This document shows positions 21,450 to 31,087 of a DNA stretch of 64,000 nt, piece after piece. The notes below the pieces were generated by a model that was not told where the DNA came from, did not search any database, and saw only the letters and a list, made by a program, of their open reading frames with translations. Source of the DNA: an uncultured Kordia sp. (lineage in GTDB: Bacteria > Bacteroidota > Bacteroidia > Flavobacteriales > Flavobacteriaceae); contig NZ_CANMEZ010000002.1 in NCBI RefSeq assembly GCF_947496985.1, positions 701,803-765,802 of the forward strand. The letters are read 5' to 3'. Position 1 is the stretch's first letter; the number at the start of each line of letters is the position of its first letter. A program made the position numbers and the translations under genes.

Positions 21450-22706
21450 GTGAAAAATTTCAAATTATTCATAATCACAGTTGTTATCACAATAGGCTTT
21501 GGAGCATGTTCTCCAGATGATCCTTTTACAAATGTTGCTCCACCAGCTAGTAATGGCGATATCTTTCCAGGTATTGTTTTGTGTGAAAATGGATTTGCTG
21601 GCATCTTTCCTTGTGAAGGATATGATCTATTAGGTAGAGTCGATTTATTTACATTAGGCGGTAATAGAGGAAATGATTCTTGGGGCTGGACAGATCCACA
21701 AACAGGAAAAGAATATGCGCTCATAGGAACGGATACAAATTCGTCATTTATAGACATATCCGATCCTGTTAATCCTATTCTATTAGGAAACCTTCCAACA
21801 GCAACAGATCCTAGTAATTGGAGAGATATAAAAGTATATCAAAATCACGCTTTCATTGTGAGTGAAGCACCAGGTCACGGAATGCAAGTATTCGATTTAA
21901 CACGTTTGCGAGATGTTACCAATCCGCCACAAACGTTTACTGCAGATGCTTTGTACACTGGTTTTGGAAGCGCACATAATATTGTCATCAATGAAAATAC
22001 AGGGTTTGCATATGCTGTTGGTGCAATGACATTAAACGATGTATTTCCTTCTTTTAATGGTGGACCACATTTTATAAATATTCAAAACCCTACAAACCCA
22101 GTTGCCGCTGGCGGCTATCCAAATGATGCATACTCACACGATGCACAAGTAGTTACTTATAATGGGCCCGATACTGAGCATCTTGGAAAAGAAATTTTAA
22201 TTGGCAGCAACACCAATGAAGTTGTTATCATTGATATTACAAACAAAAATAATCCAACTCAAATATCTACCATTGATTATGCAGACATTGGCTACACACA
22301 TCAAGGTTGGTTTACAGAAGATCAACGATATTTTATAGTAGGTGATGAATTAGATGAAATCAATTCTGGATTTAGTTCTAGAAGTATCGTGTTTGACTTA
22401 TCGGACTTAGACAATCCAACAGTTTCTATGACCTATACAGGTCCAACACCTGCAATTGATCATAATGGATACACTAAAGGAGATAATTTCTTTTTGGCAA
22501 ACTACACAGCTGGAGTGCGTATCTTAGACATTTCAAATATTGGTTCTAATCAAATACAGGAAGTTGGTTATTTTGATACCTTTCCAGTTAATAACAGTGC
22601 TACTTTTAGTGGTCTCTGGAACGTATACCCATACTTTGAAAGTGGAAATATCATTTTAAGTGATATCAACTCAGGATTATTTATTATTCGAAAAAGTACT
22701 GACTAA
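21450..22706 (+). CDS. Choice-of-anchor B family lipoprotein, paralogue of the upstream gene (GTG start)
   Basis: Lipobox-like FGACSPDD; body closely matches 19982..21409 (GHGMQVFDLTRLRDVTNPPQTF vs NHGMQVFDLTRLRNVSNPPETF); no T9SS tail. Confidence 0.87.
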   Translation: MKNFKLFIITVVITIGFGACSPDDPFTNVAPPASNGDIFPGIVLCENGFAGIFPCEGYDLLGRVDLFTLGGNRGNDSWGWTDPQTGKEYALIGTDTNSSFIDISDPVNPILLGNLPTATDPSNWRDIKVYQNHAFIVSEAPGHGMQVFDLTRLRDVTNPPQTFTADALYTGFGSAHNIVINENTGFAYAVGAMTLNDVFPSFNGGPHFINIQNPTNPVAAGGYPNDAYSHDAQVVTYNGPDTEHLGKEILIGSNTNEVVIIDITNKNNPTQISTIDYADIGYTHQGWFTEDQRYFIVGDELDEINSGFSSRSIVFDLSDLDNPTVSMTYTGPTPAIDHNGYTKGDNFFLANYTAGVRILDISNIGSNQIQEVGYFDTFPVNNSATFSGLWNVYPYFESGNIILSDINSGLFIIRKSTD

Positions 22707-22709
22707 TTT

Positions 22710-24092
22710 ATGAAAAAACACATACTACATATACACTATTTATGTTTTTTAGCTTTCGCGATAATTGCCATATCGAGTTGTTCATCTGATGATACAACTC
22801 CACCTGAAGAAACACCAGATCCTGTTGGTTTTTTAGGGGAAATTGAATGGTTAAAAACAATTGGCGGAACACAAGAAGATACAGCGCAAGACATTACAAT
22901 GACAGCAGACGGCGGTTATGCTATTGTTGGCTTTACCAAAAGTATCAATGGAGACATTACAGATCATACTTCTGAACAAAATGATTATTGGGTAACGCGT
23001 TTAGATTCAGACGGAAATATTATTTGGTCAAAAACCTATGGCGGAAGTGCAGATGATCGTGGACAAGCTATCAAAACAACGACAGATGGCGGATTTATCA
23101 TTACTGGTTACAGCAGAAGCGATGATGAAGATGTAAGTGCAAACAGTGGTTTTTATGATCAATGGGTTGTAAAATTAGACGCAAGCGGAACTATTCAATG
23201 GGAACAAAATTTTGGTTTCTCTGGAAGCGATCAAGCATTTGATATTATTCAAACAAACGACGGCGGTTACTTTACCACTGGTTTTTTAGATGTTACGGCT
23301 TCTGGCGGACAAGGAGATTTTGGAAGACCAAATGGAGGTTTTGGAAATCCTGAACATGGTGTTGGTGAGTTTTGGTGTCACAAACTTGATGCTAGCGGAG
23401 CTATTGTTTGGAGTCGTTATTTTGGAGGAACTAACAATGATAGATCATATAGCTCTTTGGAAACAGACGACAATAACTTTATTATAGCTGGTTCTTCTGA
23501 AAGTGATGATTTTGATGTAACAAGTAGCCAAGGAAGTTATGATTTTTGGGTAGTAAAACTTAGTAATACAGGTGATTTGATTTGGCAAAAATCATATGGA
23601 GGTTCTGGAATTGATATTGGCTATGATATTGTCAAAACGACAGACGGAAACTATGTTGTTGCGGGTGACACAAGAAGTTCCGATGGAGATATTACAAACC
23701 TAAAAGGTTCTTCAGATTTTTGGGTTATCAAAATTAGTGATACAGATGGTTCATTACTTTGGGAACGTACGTATGGTGGAACTGACTTTGAATCTGCTCG
23801 TGCAATTACACGCATTCAAGATGGTGGATTTGCCATTGTAGGAAGCGCTAAAAGTAATAATACAGATGTGAGCTCCAATCATGGTCAAAATGACTTTTGG
23901 GTTATTAAAATCAGTGAGAACGGAAATCTTACTTGGGAGAAAAACTTTGGTGGTTCACAACTCGATTTTGCATATGGAATCATAGAAACAAGTGATAAAA
24001 AACTAGTCGTAGTAGGAAACACGCAAAGCGATGACATTGATATTTCCACAAATAAAGGAATCAAAGATGCATTAATCATAAAAATAAAATAG
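22710..24092 (+). CDS. Lipoprotein with repeated GGYAIVG / W..TYGG modules (propeller-like)
   Basis: Lipobox SSCSSDD; about 7 repeats of ..GGT/S.xD.A..I..T.DGG..I.G.S.S...DV......D.WV.KL...G...W. Confidence 0.82.
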   Translation: MKKHILHIHYLCFLAFAIIAISSCSSDDTTPPEETPDPVGFLGEIEWLKTIGGTQEDTAQDITMTADGGYAIVGFTKSINGDITDHTSEQNDYWVTRLDSDGNIIWSKTYGGSADDRGQAIKTTTDGGFIITGYSRSDDEDVSANSGFYDQWVVKLDASGTIQWEQNFGFSGSDQAFDIIQTNDGGYFTTGFLDVTASGGQGDFGRPNGGFGNPEHGVGEFWCHKLDASGAIVWSRYFGGTNNDRSYSSLETDDNNFIIAGSSESDDFDVTSSQGSYDFWVVKLSNTGDLIWQKSYGGSGIDIGYDIVKTTDGNYVVAGDTRSSDGDITNLKGSSDFWVIKISDTDGSLLWERTYGGTDFESARAITRIQDGGFAIVGSAKSNNTDVSSNHGQNDFWVIKISENGNLTWEKNFGGSQLDFAYGIIETSDKKLVVVGNTQSDDIDISTNKGIKDALIIKIK

Positions 24093-24163
24093 AGGAAGCC
24101 AAAATCAACTCGTTATGTTTCAGATGAATTCCATTTGACAGCATTCATAAAAGAAAAAAGAAA

Positions 24164-24922
24164 ATGAAAAAGATTGCATATTTACTTACCTGCATATTAT
24201 CGTTGTTTACATTATCGTGTAGTGACGATAATAATACGAATCAAACTTCAGCAATGGAGCTTACATTTGACAACAGAATTTCGGCTAGTCAAGATTTAAA
24301 CTTAAGCACATCTACTTTTGTAAATCAAAATAACGAAACTGTGTTAACCAACGAGTTAAAATATATTATATCAAACATAACACTAACGCAAGATAATGGA
24401 ACTATTTTCGAATACCCAAAAGCAGATTCATACTTTGTAATTAATGAAGAAGATGCTAGCAGTTTAACATTAAGCCTAACAGGAATTCCTGTTGGAAATT
24501 ATACGCATGTTTCTTTTGGTATCGGTGTTGATCAATCAAAATATCCACTAGATGGCGGCGTGATGAATTTTATACCACAAGCAGAAGCAGCAGGTATGTT
24601 ATGGAATTGGGCGGCAGGTTACAAATTTATCAAATTTGAAGGAACATTTACACCACTTGGTGGCACAGAAAATCCATTTGTCATTCATGTAGGAAGTCAT
24701 GGTACAAATCTTGACAATTATAAATTTATAACTCTTCCACTTGGGAATTCAGTTACAGTTGCTACTGGAAATACTGCCAATGTAAACGTAGATGTTTTTG
24801 TTGCAAACATTATTGATGCAACTAATCAAATAAAACTAGAAGACACAAGCGACATTCAAGTTGATCCTGTAAATGCTCCAAAAATTGCTAAAAACATGGA
24901 AAGTGCTTTTGATGCACAATAA
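24164..24922 (+). CDS. MbnP-family (copper-binding) lipoprotein
   Basis: Lipobox LSCSDDN; MELTFDNRISASQDL, LTLSLTGIPVGNYTHVSFGIGVDQ, MLWNWAAGYKFIKFEGTF as in MbnP-like proteins. Confidence 0.83.
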   Translation: MKKIAYLLTCILSLFTLSCSDDNNTNQTSAMELTFDNRISASQDLNLSTSTFVNQNNETVLTNELKYIISNITLTQDNGTIFEYPKADSYFVINEEDASSLTLSLTGIPVGNYTHVSFGIGVDQSKYPLDGGVMNFIPQAEAAGMLWNWAAGYKFIKFEGTFTPLGGTENPFVIHVGSHGTNLDNYKFITLPLGNSVTVATGNTANVNVDVFVANIIDATNQIKLEDTSDIQVDPVNAPKIAKNMESAFDAQ

Positions 24923-24990
24923 ATACTACATTTTGTAGTACTACCTATACTACTTAATCACTATTTTTAAGGAAACTAATGTTTCCTTAG

Positions 24991-27777
24991 GTGAAAAAAA
25001 TCATACTATTCGGTATTCTTCTATTCAGCTGTTTTGTCTTAAATGCACAATATTGGACAAAGCAACATTTCAATTTGGAAGACGGCTTACCTGATAACTA
25101 TACGTTTGCTATTGAAAAGTTTCAAAACGAGATTTACATAGCAACTGATGGTGGATTGGCTACTTTTGATGGGGAAAACTTTAAAATTCTTAATAAAAAA
25201 AGAATCCGATATCCTGTTTCTTTACTCAACACAAATGACAGCATTCTACACATAGCCTCATGGTTAGATGGAGTTATAGCGAAAGATGGTAAACAACTTG
25301 AAATAATATACCCAGAACGCATCAACCGAATTCTAAAAAGCAAAAACAAAAGTCTAATTTTCAATATATACCAACGGATGTCTCTGTTGGCTTTTAATGA
25401 AAAATCTCAAATTGACACTTTACTTTTTTTTAGTGAGATTAATAAAACAAGACGAGTTGCCATTGATGATTCGTCCATATACATTAGTGAAGATAAAAAC
25501 ATTTCAGCATACAATTGGGAAGGCGAAAAACAGCAAGAGTTTCCACACGAACTCAATACATTTATAGAAACTATTAATAGTATTGACGGTTATATTTTTT
25601 ATGGCGATTTAGAAGGAAATCTAACTTGGATTTCAAAATCAAATCCTAGTCAAAAAACAGTATATCATTTTGAGAAACCGAATAAGATAAAACGAATTAC
25701 ACCTTATAAAAAGCAACAAATATTAGTTCAACTTAATCATCGTGAAGAACACAACAGCTTGTATTTACTCACTTTTGACAAGACCTATTCAAAAATTACA
25801 AATGTTGAATCTATCTTAACCATAAAAAACGGAATCAGTGATATTTTTGTAGATCAGCAAACCATTTATGTTGCTGTATATGGTGATGGATTTTACAAAA
25901 TATTTCCTTCACTTATCAAATCGTATCATAAAACAGACTATCAAATTCCGATTCCTAAATTCAGCTATGAAAATAAAGAAGGTAAGATGGTTTTTGCTAC
26001 TGAAAACATTTCATATATACTTCAAGAAAAAGATACATTTATACGTCAAAAAAATCCTTTCAGACTTAATACTATTTTTAAATTTAAAGGAGAACGATAC
26101 TTTTCATCTCATGATAGTTTGTACAACAATAAACTTGAAAAAATTAGTAATTGTAGAGTTGATAATTTTTTATATGCTATTGAAAAAGACACACTATTTT
26201 ACTCAAAATATTGGTTCAGTCGATTTCATAACAACGAACATGAAAACATCTACTGTATTGATTATAATAAGAAAGATAAAAAAATAAATACTGGTACCTT
26301 ATTCAACGATGAAGTTTATTTAGGTACACAAAATGGTATTCGAAAATTCATTAGAAATGACATAGATTTATGGGAACGCGTACGAGATACAATCTTAGAA
26401 AAAAGTTTTCATCAACGCGTAATTAGAAAAATTATACCGCATAAAAACCAATTAATTATTACTACACCTTATGAAGCGTACACCTATAAAAACAACAAAG
26501 TATTTCCAGTACTTTTTACAGAGGAAAACATCTATATCAACGAAACTTTTGTAGATACAAATGATCGAATCTATTTTGGAACAAATAAAGGTTTTTGGGT
26601 TTTAACAGACGAATTCAATTATCATTTCAACACTAAAAATGGCACAAATTCAGATAACATTGCTTCTTTCTATCAAGATTCAAAAGGGATCATTTGGATG
26701 ATTTCCGGAAACGGAATCATGAAATTTAATCCTGATTTATTAGATGTTACCATTCCTCCAAAAATAGAAATTCACAAAAAAATGATTCATAATGACGATG
26801 CTTCTTTTGGAATAAAAAGTAGTACAAGTCATTTTACAGCTGCCATGCTTTTTGAATATAAAGTAAATGATTCCGAGTGGAAAAAACTACGAGGTTACCA
26901 TTTAGAAATGAGCAATTTAAAACCAGGAAACTACATTATTTCTTTTCGTGGAAAACGTATCAATAGTGAATGGTCAGTTCCAAAAACATTTGAGTTTGCT
27001 ATTTCGCCAAAATGGTATCAAATCACCGTTATCAAAATCTTTATTTTTGGATTGATTACGATGCTATTGCTAGGATTTTCATGGTATCGCTTGCGCGTGA
27101 TTAAACGCAGAAACGAAACCTTATCAAACGAAATTAATAAACGAATTTTCCTAGAACACAAAGTAGAAAACCTTCGTGAAGAAATTGCGCGCGACTTCCA
27201 CGATGAAATCGGAAACAAAATTGCTTCTGTTATTGGATTATCAAACAATTTAAAACATAGTGAAAAAGTAAAATCGCCTAAAATTGACAAAATATCAGAA
27301 CTTTCTAAAGAAATTTATCATACCGCAAAAGACTTTGTTTGGTCGTTAAATCCAAATAACAACAACATTGAAAGCTTGTGTAAATACTTAAGAGATTACG
27401 GCGAAAATTTCTTCTATCTCTTTGATGAAATAGACTTTTTATATCTTGAAATTGACATCATTCCTATTGACATTTCTTATGTAAAAAGCCGAAACATCAT
27501 TTTAGCATACAAAGAAATATTAGCAAACATTATCAAACATTCAAAAGCCAATACTGTAACCTTAAAAGCGTATTTAGAAGATCATTTATTTACAATCCAA
27601 ATTCAGGATAATGGAATTGGATTTGATGAAATAACCTCATCACAAGGAAATGGACTTGAAAACATTAAAAAACGTATGGAAATGATAAAAGCTGATATGA
27701 AAATTAAAAAAGAAGACGGCGTATTTTACATCTTCACACTAGATTTAAAAGAAGAATTGAACAATCAAAATAAATAA
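24991..27777 (+). CDS. Two-component sensor histidine kinase with periplasmic propeller-like region (HisKA_3-type)
   Basis: GTG start. YWTKQHFNLEDGLPDNYTFAIEKFQNEIYIATDGGLATFDG (reg_prop-type), Y_Y_Y-like domain, TM, REEIARDFHDEIGNKIASVIGLSNNL, ATPase IQDNGIGFD...GNGLENIKKRM. Confidence 0.9.
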   Translation: MKKIILFGILLFSCFVLNAQYWTKQHFNLEDGLPDNYTFAIEKFQNEIYIATDGGLATFDGENFKILNKKRIRYPVSLLNTNDSILHIASWLDGVIAKDGKQLEIIYPERINRILKSKNKSLIFNIYQRMSLLAFNEKSQIDTLLFFSEINKTRRVAIDDSSIYISEDKNISAYNWEGEKQQEFPHELNTFIETINSIDGYIFYGDLEGNLTWISKSNPSQKTVYHFEKPNKIKRITPYKKQQILVQLNHREEHNSLYLLTFDKTYSKITNVESILTIKNGISDIFVDQQTIYVAVYGDGFYKIFPSLIKSYHKTDYQIPIPKFSYENKEGKMVFATENISYILQEKDTFIRQKNPFRLNTIFKFKGERYFSSHDSLYNNKLEKISNCRVDNFLYAIEKDTLFYSKYWFSRFHNNEHENIYCIDYNKKDKKINTGTLFNDEVYLGTQNGIRKFIRNDIDLWERVRDTILEKSFHQRVIRKIIPHKNQLIITTPYEAYTYKNNKVFPVLFTEENIYINETFVDTNDRIYFGTNKGFWVLTDEFNYHFNTKNGTNSDNIASFYQDSKGIIWMISGNGIMKFNPDLLDVTIPPKIEIHKKMIHNDDASFGIKSSTSHFTAAMLFEYKVNDSEWKKLRGYHLEMSNLKPGNYIISFRGKRINSEWSVPKTFEFAISPKWYQITVIKIFIFGLITMLLLGFSWYRLRVIKRRNETLSNEINKRIFLEHKVENLREEIARDFHDEIGNKIASVIGLSNNLKHSEKVKSPKIDKISELSKEIYHTAKDFVWSLNPNNNNIESLCKYLRDYGENFFYLFDEIDFLYLEIDIIPIDISYVKSRNIILAYKEILANIIKHSKANTVTLKAYLEDHLFTIQIQDNGIGFDEITSSQGNGLENIKKRMEMIKADMKIKKEDGVFYIFTLDLKEELNNQNK

Positions 27778-27781
27778 TATT

Positions 27782-28411
27782 ATGGAAAAAAAGTATATCT
27801 CCATTATAGAAGACAACATAATTTTTAGAGAAAATTTAGCAGCATACTTACAACAACTTCCCAATTATTTTTTACTTGGAACATATGATTGTTTTGAAAC
27901 GGCACTGACAGATTTCAAATCGGGAAATCATCCTGATATTGTATTAATGGATATTGGGCTTCCTGGAAAAAACGGAATAGATGGCACAAAAATTATAAAG
28001 CAGTTATTTCCAAAAACTGAACTTATTATTGTAACCGTTTTTGAAGATAGCAATATGGTTTTTGAAGCTTTAAAGGCAGGCGCTTGCGGATATTTAACCA
28101 AAAGTTTAGGCTTACCCGAACTCAAAAAGGCATTAGACGATTTGGAAAAAGGTGGCGCTCCCATGAGTAATAAAATTGCAAAAATGGTCGTAGAATCGTT
28201 TCAACTAAATCATGAAGATAACACCTTATCTAAACGTGAAAAAGAAGTACTAACCTTGCTTGCAAAAGGAAAAACCTATAGTGCCATTGCTGAAGAATTA
28301 TTTATTTCAAAAACTACCGTTCGTACACACATTCGAAACATTTATCAAAAACTACACGTAAACTCCAAAGCAGAAGCTATTCAATTGGCAAATGAAAAGA
28401 AGATGATATAA
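27782..28411 (+). CDS. NarL/LuxR-family response regulator
   Basis: Receiver (IVLMDIGLPGKNGIDG) and LuxR HTH (LSKREKEVLTLLAKGKTYSAIAEELFISKTTVRTHIRNIYQKL). Confidence 0.93.
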   Translation: MEKKYISIIEDNIIFRENLAAYLQQLPNYFLLGTYDCFETALTDFKSGNHPDIVLMDIGLPGKNGIDGTKIIKQLFPKTELIIVTVFEDSNMVFEALKAGACGYLTKSLGLPELKKALDDLEKGGAPMSNKIAKMVVESFQLNHEDNTLSKREKEVLTLLAKGKTYSAIAEELFISKTTVRTHIRNIYQKLHVNSKAEAIQLANEKKMI

Positions 28412-28521
28412 AAAAACTCGCAGCAAATAGCACATCTAAAACTTGCCTATTACAACTACGAGTTTATCGTTTAAAAACTAGAAACCTATATCATATAGAT
28501 ATTAATATTGTCTGTCTACAA

Positions 28522-28716
28522 CTAACAAGCAAAAGAGTTACAATTTGCACAACGTGTTTGTGTTCTTTCTGTAGGACATACGCTATATTGTGATTGTCTA
28601 CAAGTAGGTCCACCAATAGTACTTCCTACGACTCCACCTAAAATTTGATCTGTTGTTAAGTTGGAAACTAATTGTTTCTTCAAATTCAATCCTGTTTTTA
28701 AATTCTGTTTTTTCAT
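28522..28716 (-). CDS. RiPP-type precursor peptide with class I lanthipeptide-like leader
   Basis: MKKQNLKTGLNLKKQLVSNLTTDQILGGVVGSTIGGPTCRQSQYSVCPTERTQTRCANCNSFAC; LNLKKxxVSNL leader, GG, Cys/Ser/Thr-rich core. Start moved from 28737. Confidence 0.7.
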   Translation of the reverse strand: MKKQNLKTGLNLKKQLVSNLTTDQILGGVVGSTIGGPTCRQSQYSVCPTERTQTRCANCNSFAC

Positions 28717-28879
28717 AATGTGTATGTTTTGATTCAATCCAAAACTACTGCAAACAGAAGCGCGCTAAATCCTACAAAATGTATGATTCTACCAAAAAAA
28801 GCTTTAAAACCTGTTAAAATGATGTAAAAAGTTAAGTTTCTTGCGTCATTCTCACACATTTGATATCTTAGCAAAAGCT

Positions 28880-29950
28880 ATGAATTTTAAGACTTACGTA
28901 TACATTTTACTCATATGTGTACTTTCTTCCTGCAAAAATGAACCTTATGAAGATGTTCCAACGGCAGTAAGTGGTGCATATAGTGATGTACGTCTTGACT
29001 TTACAGTTCCTTCCAATTTTCCACCTTTAACATATGATTTAGAATCAAATCCGCCCACAGAAACTGGTTTTGAACTCGGAAGGCGCTTATTTTATGAAGG
29101 CCGATTAGCTTCTGATGGCGTTGTTGCCTGCGGATTCTGCCATATTCAAGAATTTGCATTTACACATCACACACACATTATAAGTCATGGTGTAGATGGT
29201 GCACTCGGAAGTAGAAATGCACAACCATTACACAATTTGGCATTTCAAAACGAATTTACATGGGACGGCGCTGCCATTCATTTAGACTTGCAACCAATCA
29301 TTCCTATTACGAATGAAGTAGAAATGAACGAAACTTTCACCAATGTTATCGCTAAACTAGAAGCGCATCCTGATTATCCACGCTTATTTCGTGAAGCTTT
29401 TGAAAATGGTGAAATCAATTCTGAAAATATATTAAAAGCCTTGTCGCAATTCATGGTGATGATGGTTACCTCTAACAGTAAGTATGACAAATTTCGTCGT
29501 AATGAAGGAAATGTAACCTTAACAGCAAACGAAATGCAAGGAATGGCACTGTTCAACCAAAAATGTGCTTCCTGCCATGCTGGCGAATTATTTACAGATC
29601 AATCCTATCGCAACAATGGCTTGGCTATTGATCCTGATTATAATGATGTCGGACGCGCACGTGTTACGGGACTTCCGGAAGATAATTACAAATTTAAAGT
29701 ACCAAATCTACGTAATATTGAAGTTACATTTCCGTATATGCACGACGGACGTTTTTCTAACTTAGAACAAGTATTAGAGCATTATCAAAGTGGAATTACG
29801 GACTATGACAACTTAGACAATTCGTTACGTCAACCTGATGGAACTTTAGGAATTCCTATGACCAACGAAGAAAAAGCACGAATTATTGACTTCCTAAAAA
29901 CCTTTACGGATGCCGATTTCATTTTCGATCAGCGATTCTCTGAATTTTAG
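28880..29950 (+). CDS. Di-heme cytochrome c peroxidase (MbnH/MauG-like), lipoprotein
   Basis: Two CxxCH sites (ACGFCH, CASCH), lipobox LSSCKNE. Start moved from TTG 28841 to ATG 28880. Confidence 0.88.
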   Translation: MNFKTYVYILLICVLSSCKNEPYEDVPTAVSGAYSDVRLDFTVPSNFPPLTYDLESNPPTETGFELGRRLFYEGRLASDGVVACGFCHIQEFAFTHHTHIISHGVDGALGSRNAQPLHNLAFQNEFTWDGAAIHLDLQPIIPITNEVEMNETFTNVIAKLEAHPDYPRLFREAFENGEINSENILKALSQFMVMMVTSNSKYDKFRRNEGNVTLTANEMQGMALFNQKCASCHAGELFTDQSYRNNGLAIDPDYNDVGRARVTGLPEDNYKFKVPNLRNIEVTFPYMHDGRFSNLEQVLEHYQSGITDYDNLDNSLRQPDGTLGIPMTNEEKARIIDFLKTFTDADFIFDQRFSEF

Positions 29951-29960
29951 CTACATAATT

Positions 29961-30060
29961 TGGGCGCATCGCCATGAAAAATGCCGTCGGGCTATTCGCT
30001 ACAATTCCTCGCTTCGCTGCGGGATTTTCACTGCTATCCTTTGCGCGATTTAAGGACAAT
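29961..30060. repeat. Non-coding, locally GC-richer intergenic element resembling a dispersed Flavobacteriaceae repeat
   Basis: GGGCGCATCGCCATGAAAAATGCCGTCGGGCTATTCGCTACAATTCCTCGCTTCGCTGCGGGATTTTCACTGCTATCCTTTGCGCG; no ORF. Confidence 0.6.
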
Positions 30061-30076
30061 TAAACCCTGAAAAAAC

Positions 30077-30604
30077 ATGAAACTTGAATACATATTAGAA
30101 GAACAAGATTTTATTAATTATCATTTATTCTCACTATCTGAAAACAAAACTCAAAAAAAAATAAAAAACATAACGAAACTAATTCTCGTGGGATTTTTTC
30201 TATATATCGGAATAACCATGTATACTTCTAATAAAACTGAACTTGCTATATTGTTAGGAATTACGGCTATTTTAGGGCTATTGTTTTTTGATAAATATTA
30301 CAATTACCAATTAAGAAAATTGCATTCCAAAATTGTTAAAAATACGTATGCAAAAAGAATAGGAGAAAAAGAGACTATGGAGTTCACTTCTGAATATATC
30401 ATTACAGAAGATAAAGCTGGCGAGGGAAAAATGAAAATATCCGAAGTAGAAAAAATTAACGAAACGCAAGCTAATTTTTTTATCAGACTATCAAACGGCG
30501 CTGCTTTAATTATTTCTAAAAAAGGAATCGATAATTTAGAAGAAATTAAAAATAAGTGGAAAGAATTGAAAATACCTATTTCTGAAAACTTATCTTGGAA
30601 ATAG
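30077..30604 (+). CDS. YcxB-like C-terminal domain membrane protein
   Basis: Two adjacent TM segments followed by ...ITEDKAGEGKMKISEVEKINETQANFFIRLSNGAALIISKKGID. Confidence 0.65.
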   Translation: MKLEYILEEQDFINYHLFSLSENKTQKKIKNITKLILVGFFLYIGITMYTSNKTELAILLGITAILGLLFFDKYYNYQLRKLHSKIVKNTYAKRIGEKETMEFTSEYIITEDKAGEGKMKISEVEKINETQANFFIRLSNGAALIISKKGIDNLEEIKNKWKELKIPISENLSWK

Positions 30605-30625
30605 ATAATTACACGTTACATTAAA

Positions 30626-31003
30626 ATGGACAAAAGAACCCGCAACTATATTTTTGAGAATCAACTTGCATCTTGTATGAATACGACAAAATGGAAAAAA
30701 TTAGTTGCCGAAATTACCGCTAATGAAACCTATGATCCTTTAGTAAATATCAAATTAATTTTTGATACAGATAACAATAATAGTTTTTCACCTGTTTGGT
30801 GGAATGAAGTTGAAAGAGATGGTTTTGAATTGACAGAATGGATTCAAATTCAGCCATTTAAAACTGAAAAAGGAGTTCGATTAATAAGTTCAACACAAAT
30901 TGATTATACAGAATTCATACAAAAAGGACTCAATAAGCACAATATTCCATACGAATATGATGATGGTATTTTTACTATTTATGGATACAAACGCATGAAA
31001 TAA
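30626..31003 (+). CDS. Hypothetical protein
   Basis: 125-aa ORF with coding-like composition, collinear with the upstream gene. Confidence 0.6.
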   Translation: MDKRTRNYIFENQLASCMNTTKWKKLVAEITANETYDPLVNIKLIFDTDNNNSFSPVWWNEVERDGFELTEWIQIQPFKTEKGVRLISSTQIDYTEFIQKGLNKHNIPYEYDDGIFTIYGYKRMK

Positions 31004-31087
31004 ATCAAAAAAAATAGTAGTAAACAACAAAAGTATTGTCATTCACTACTATTTCGCGTTATCTCTGATAAAAGATATATAATGTGT

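Noticed and set aside
25868-26287. 139-aa plus-strand ORF
   Set aside because: Out-of-frame within the well-supported sensor kinase gene.
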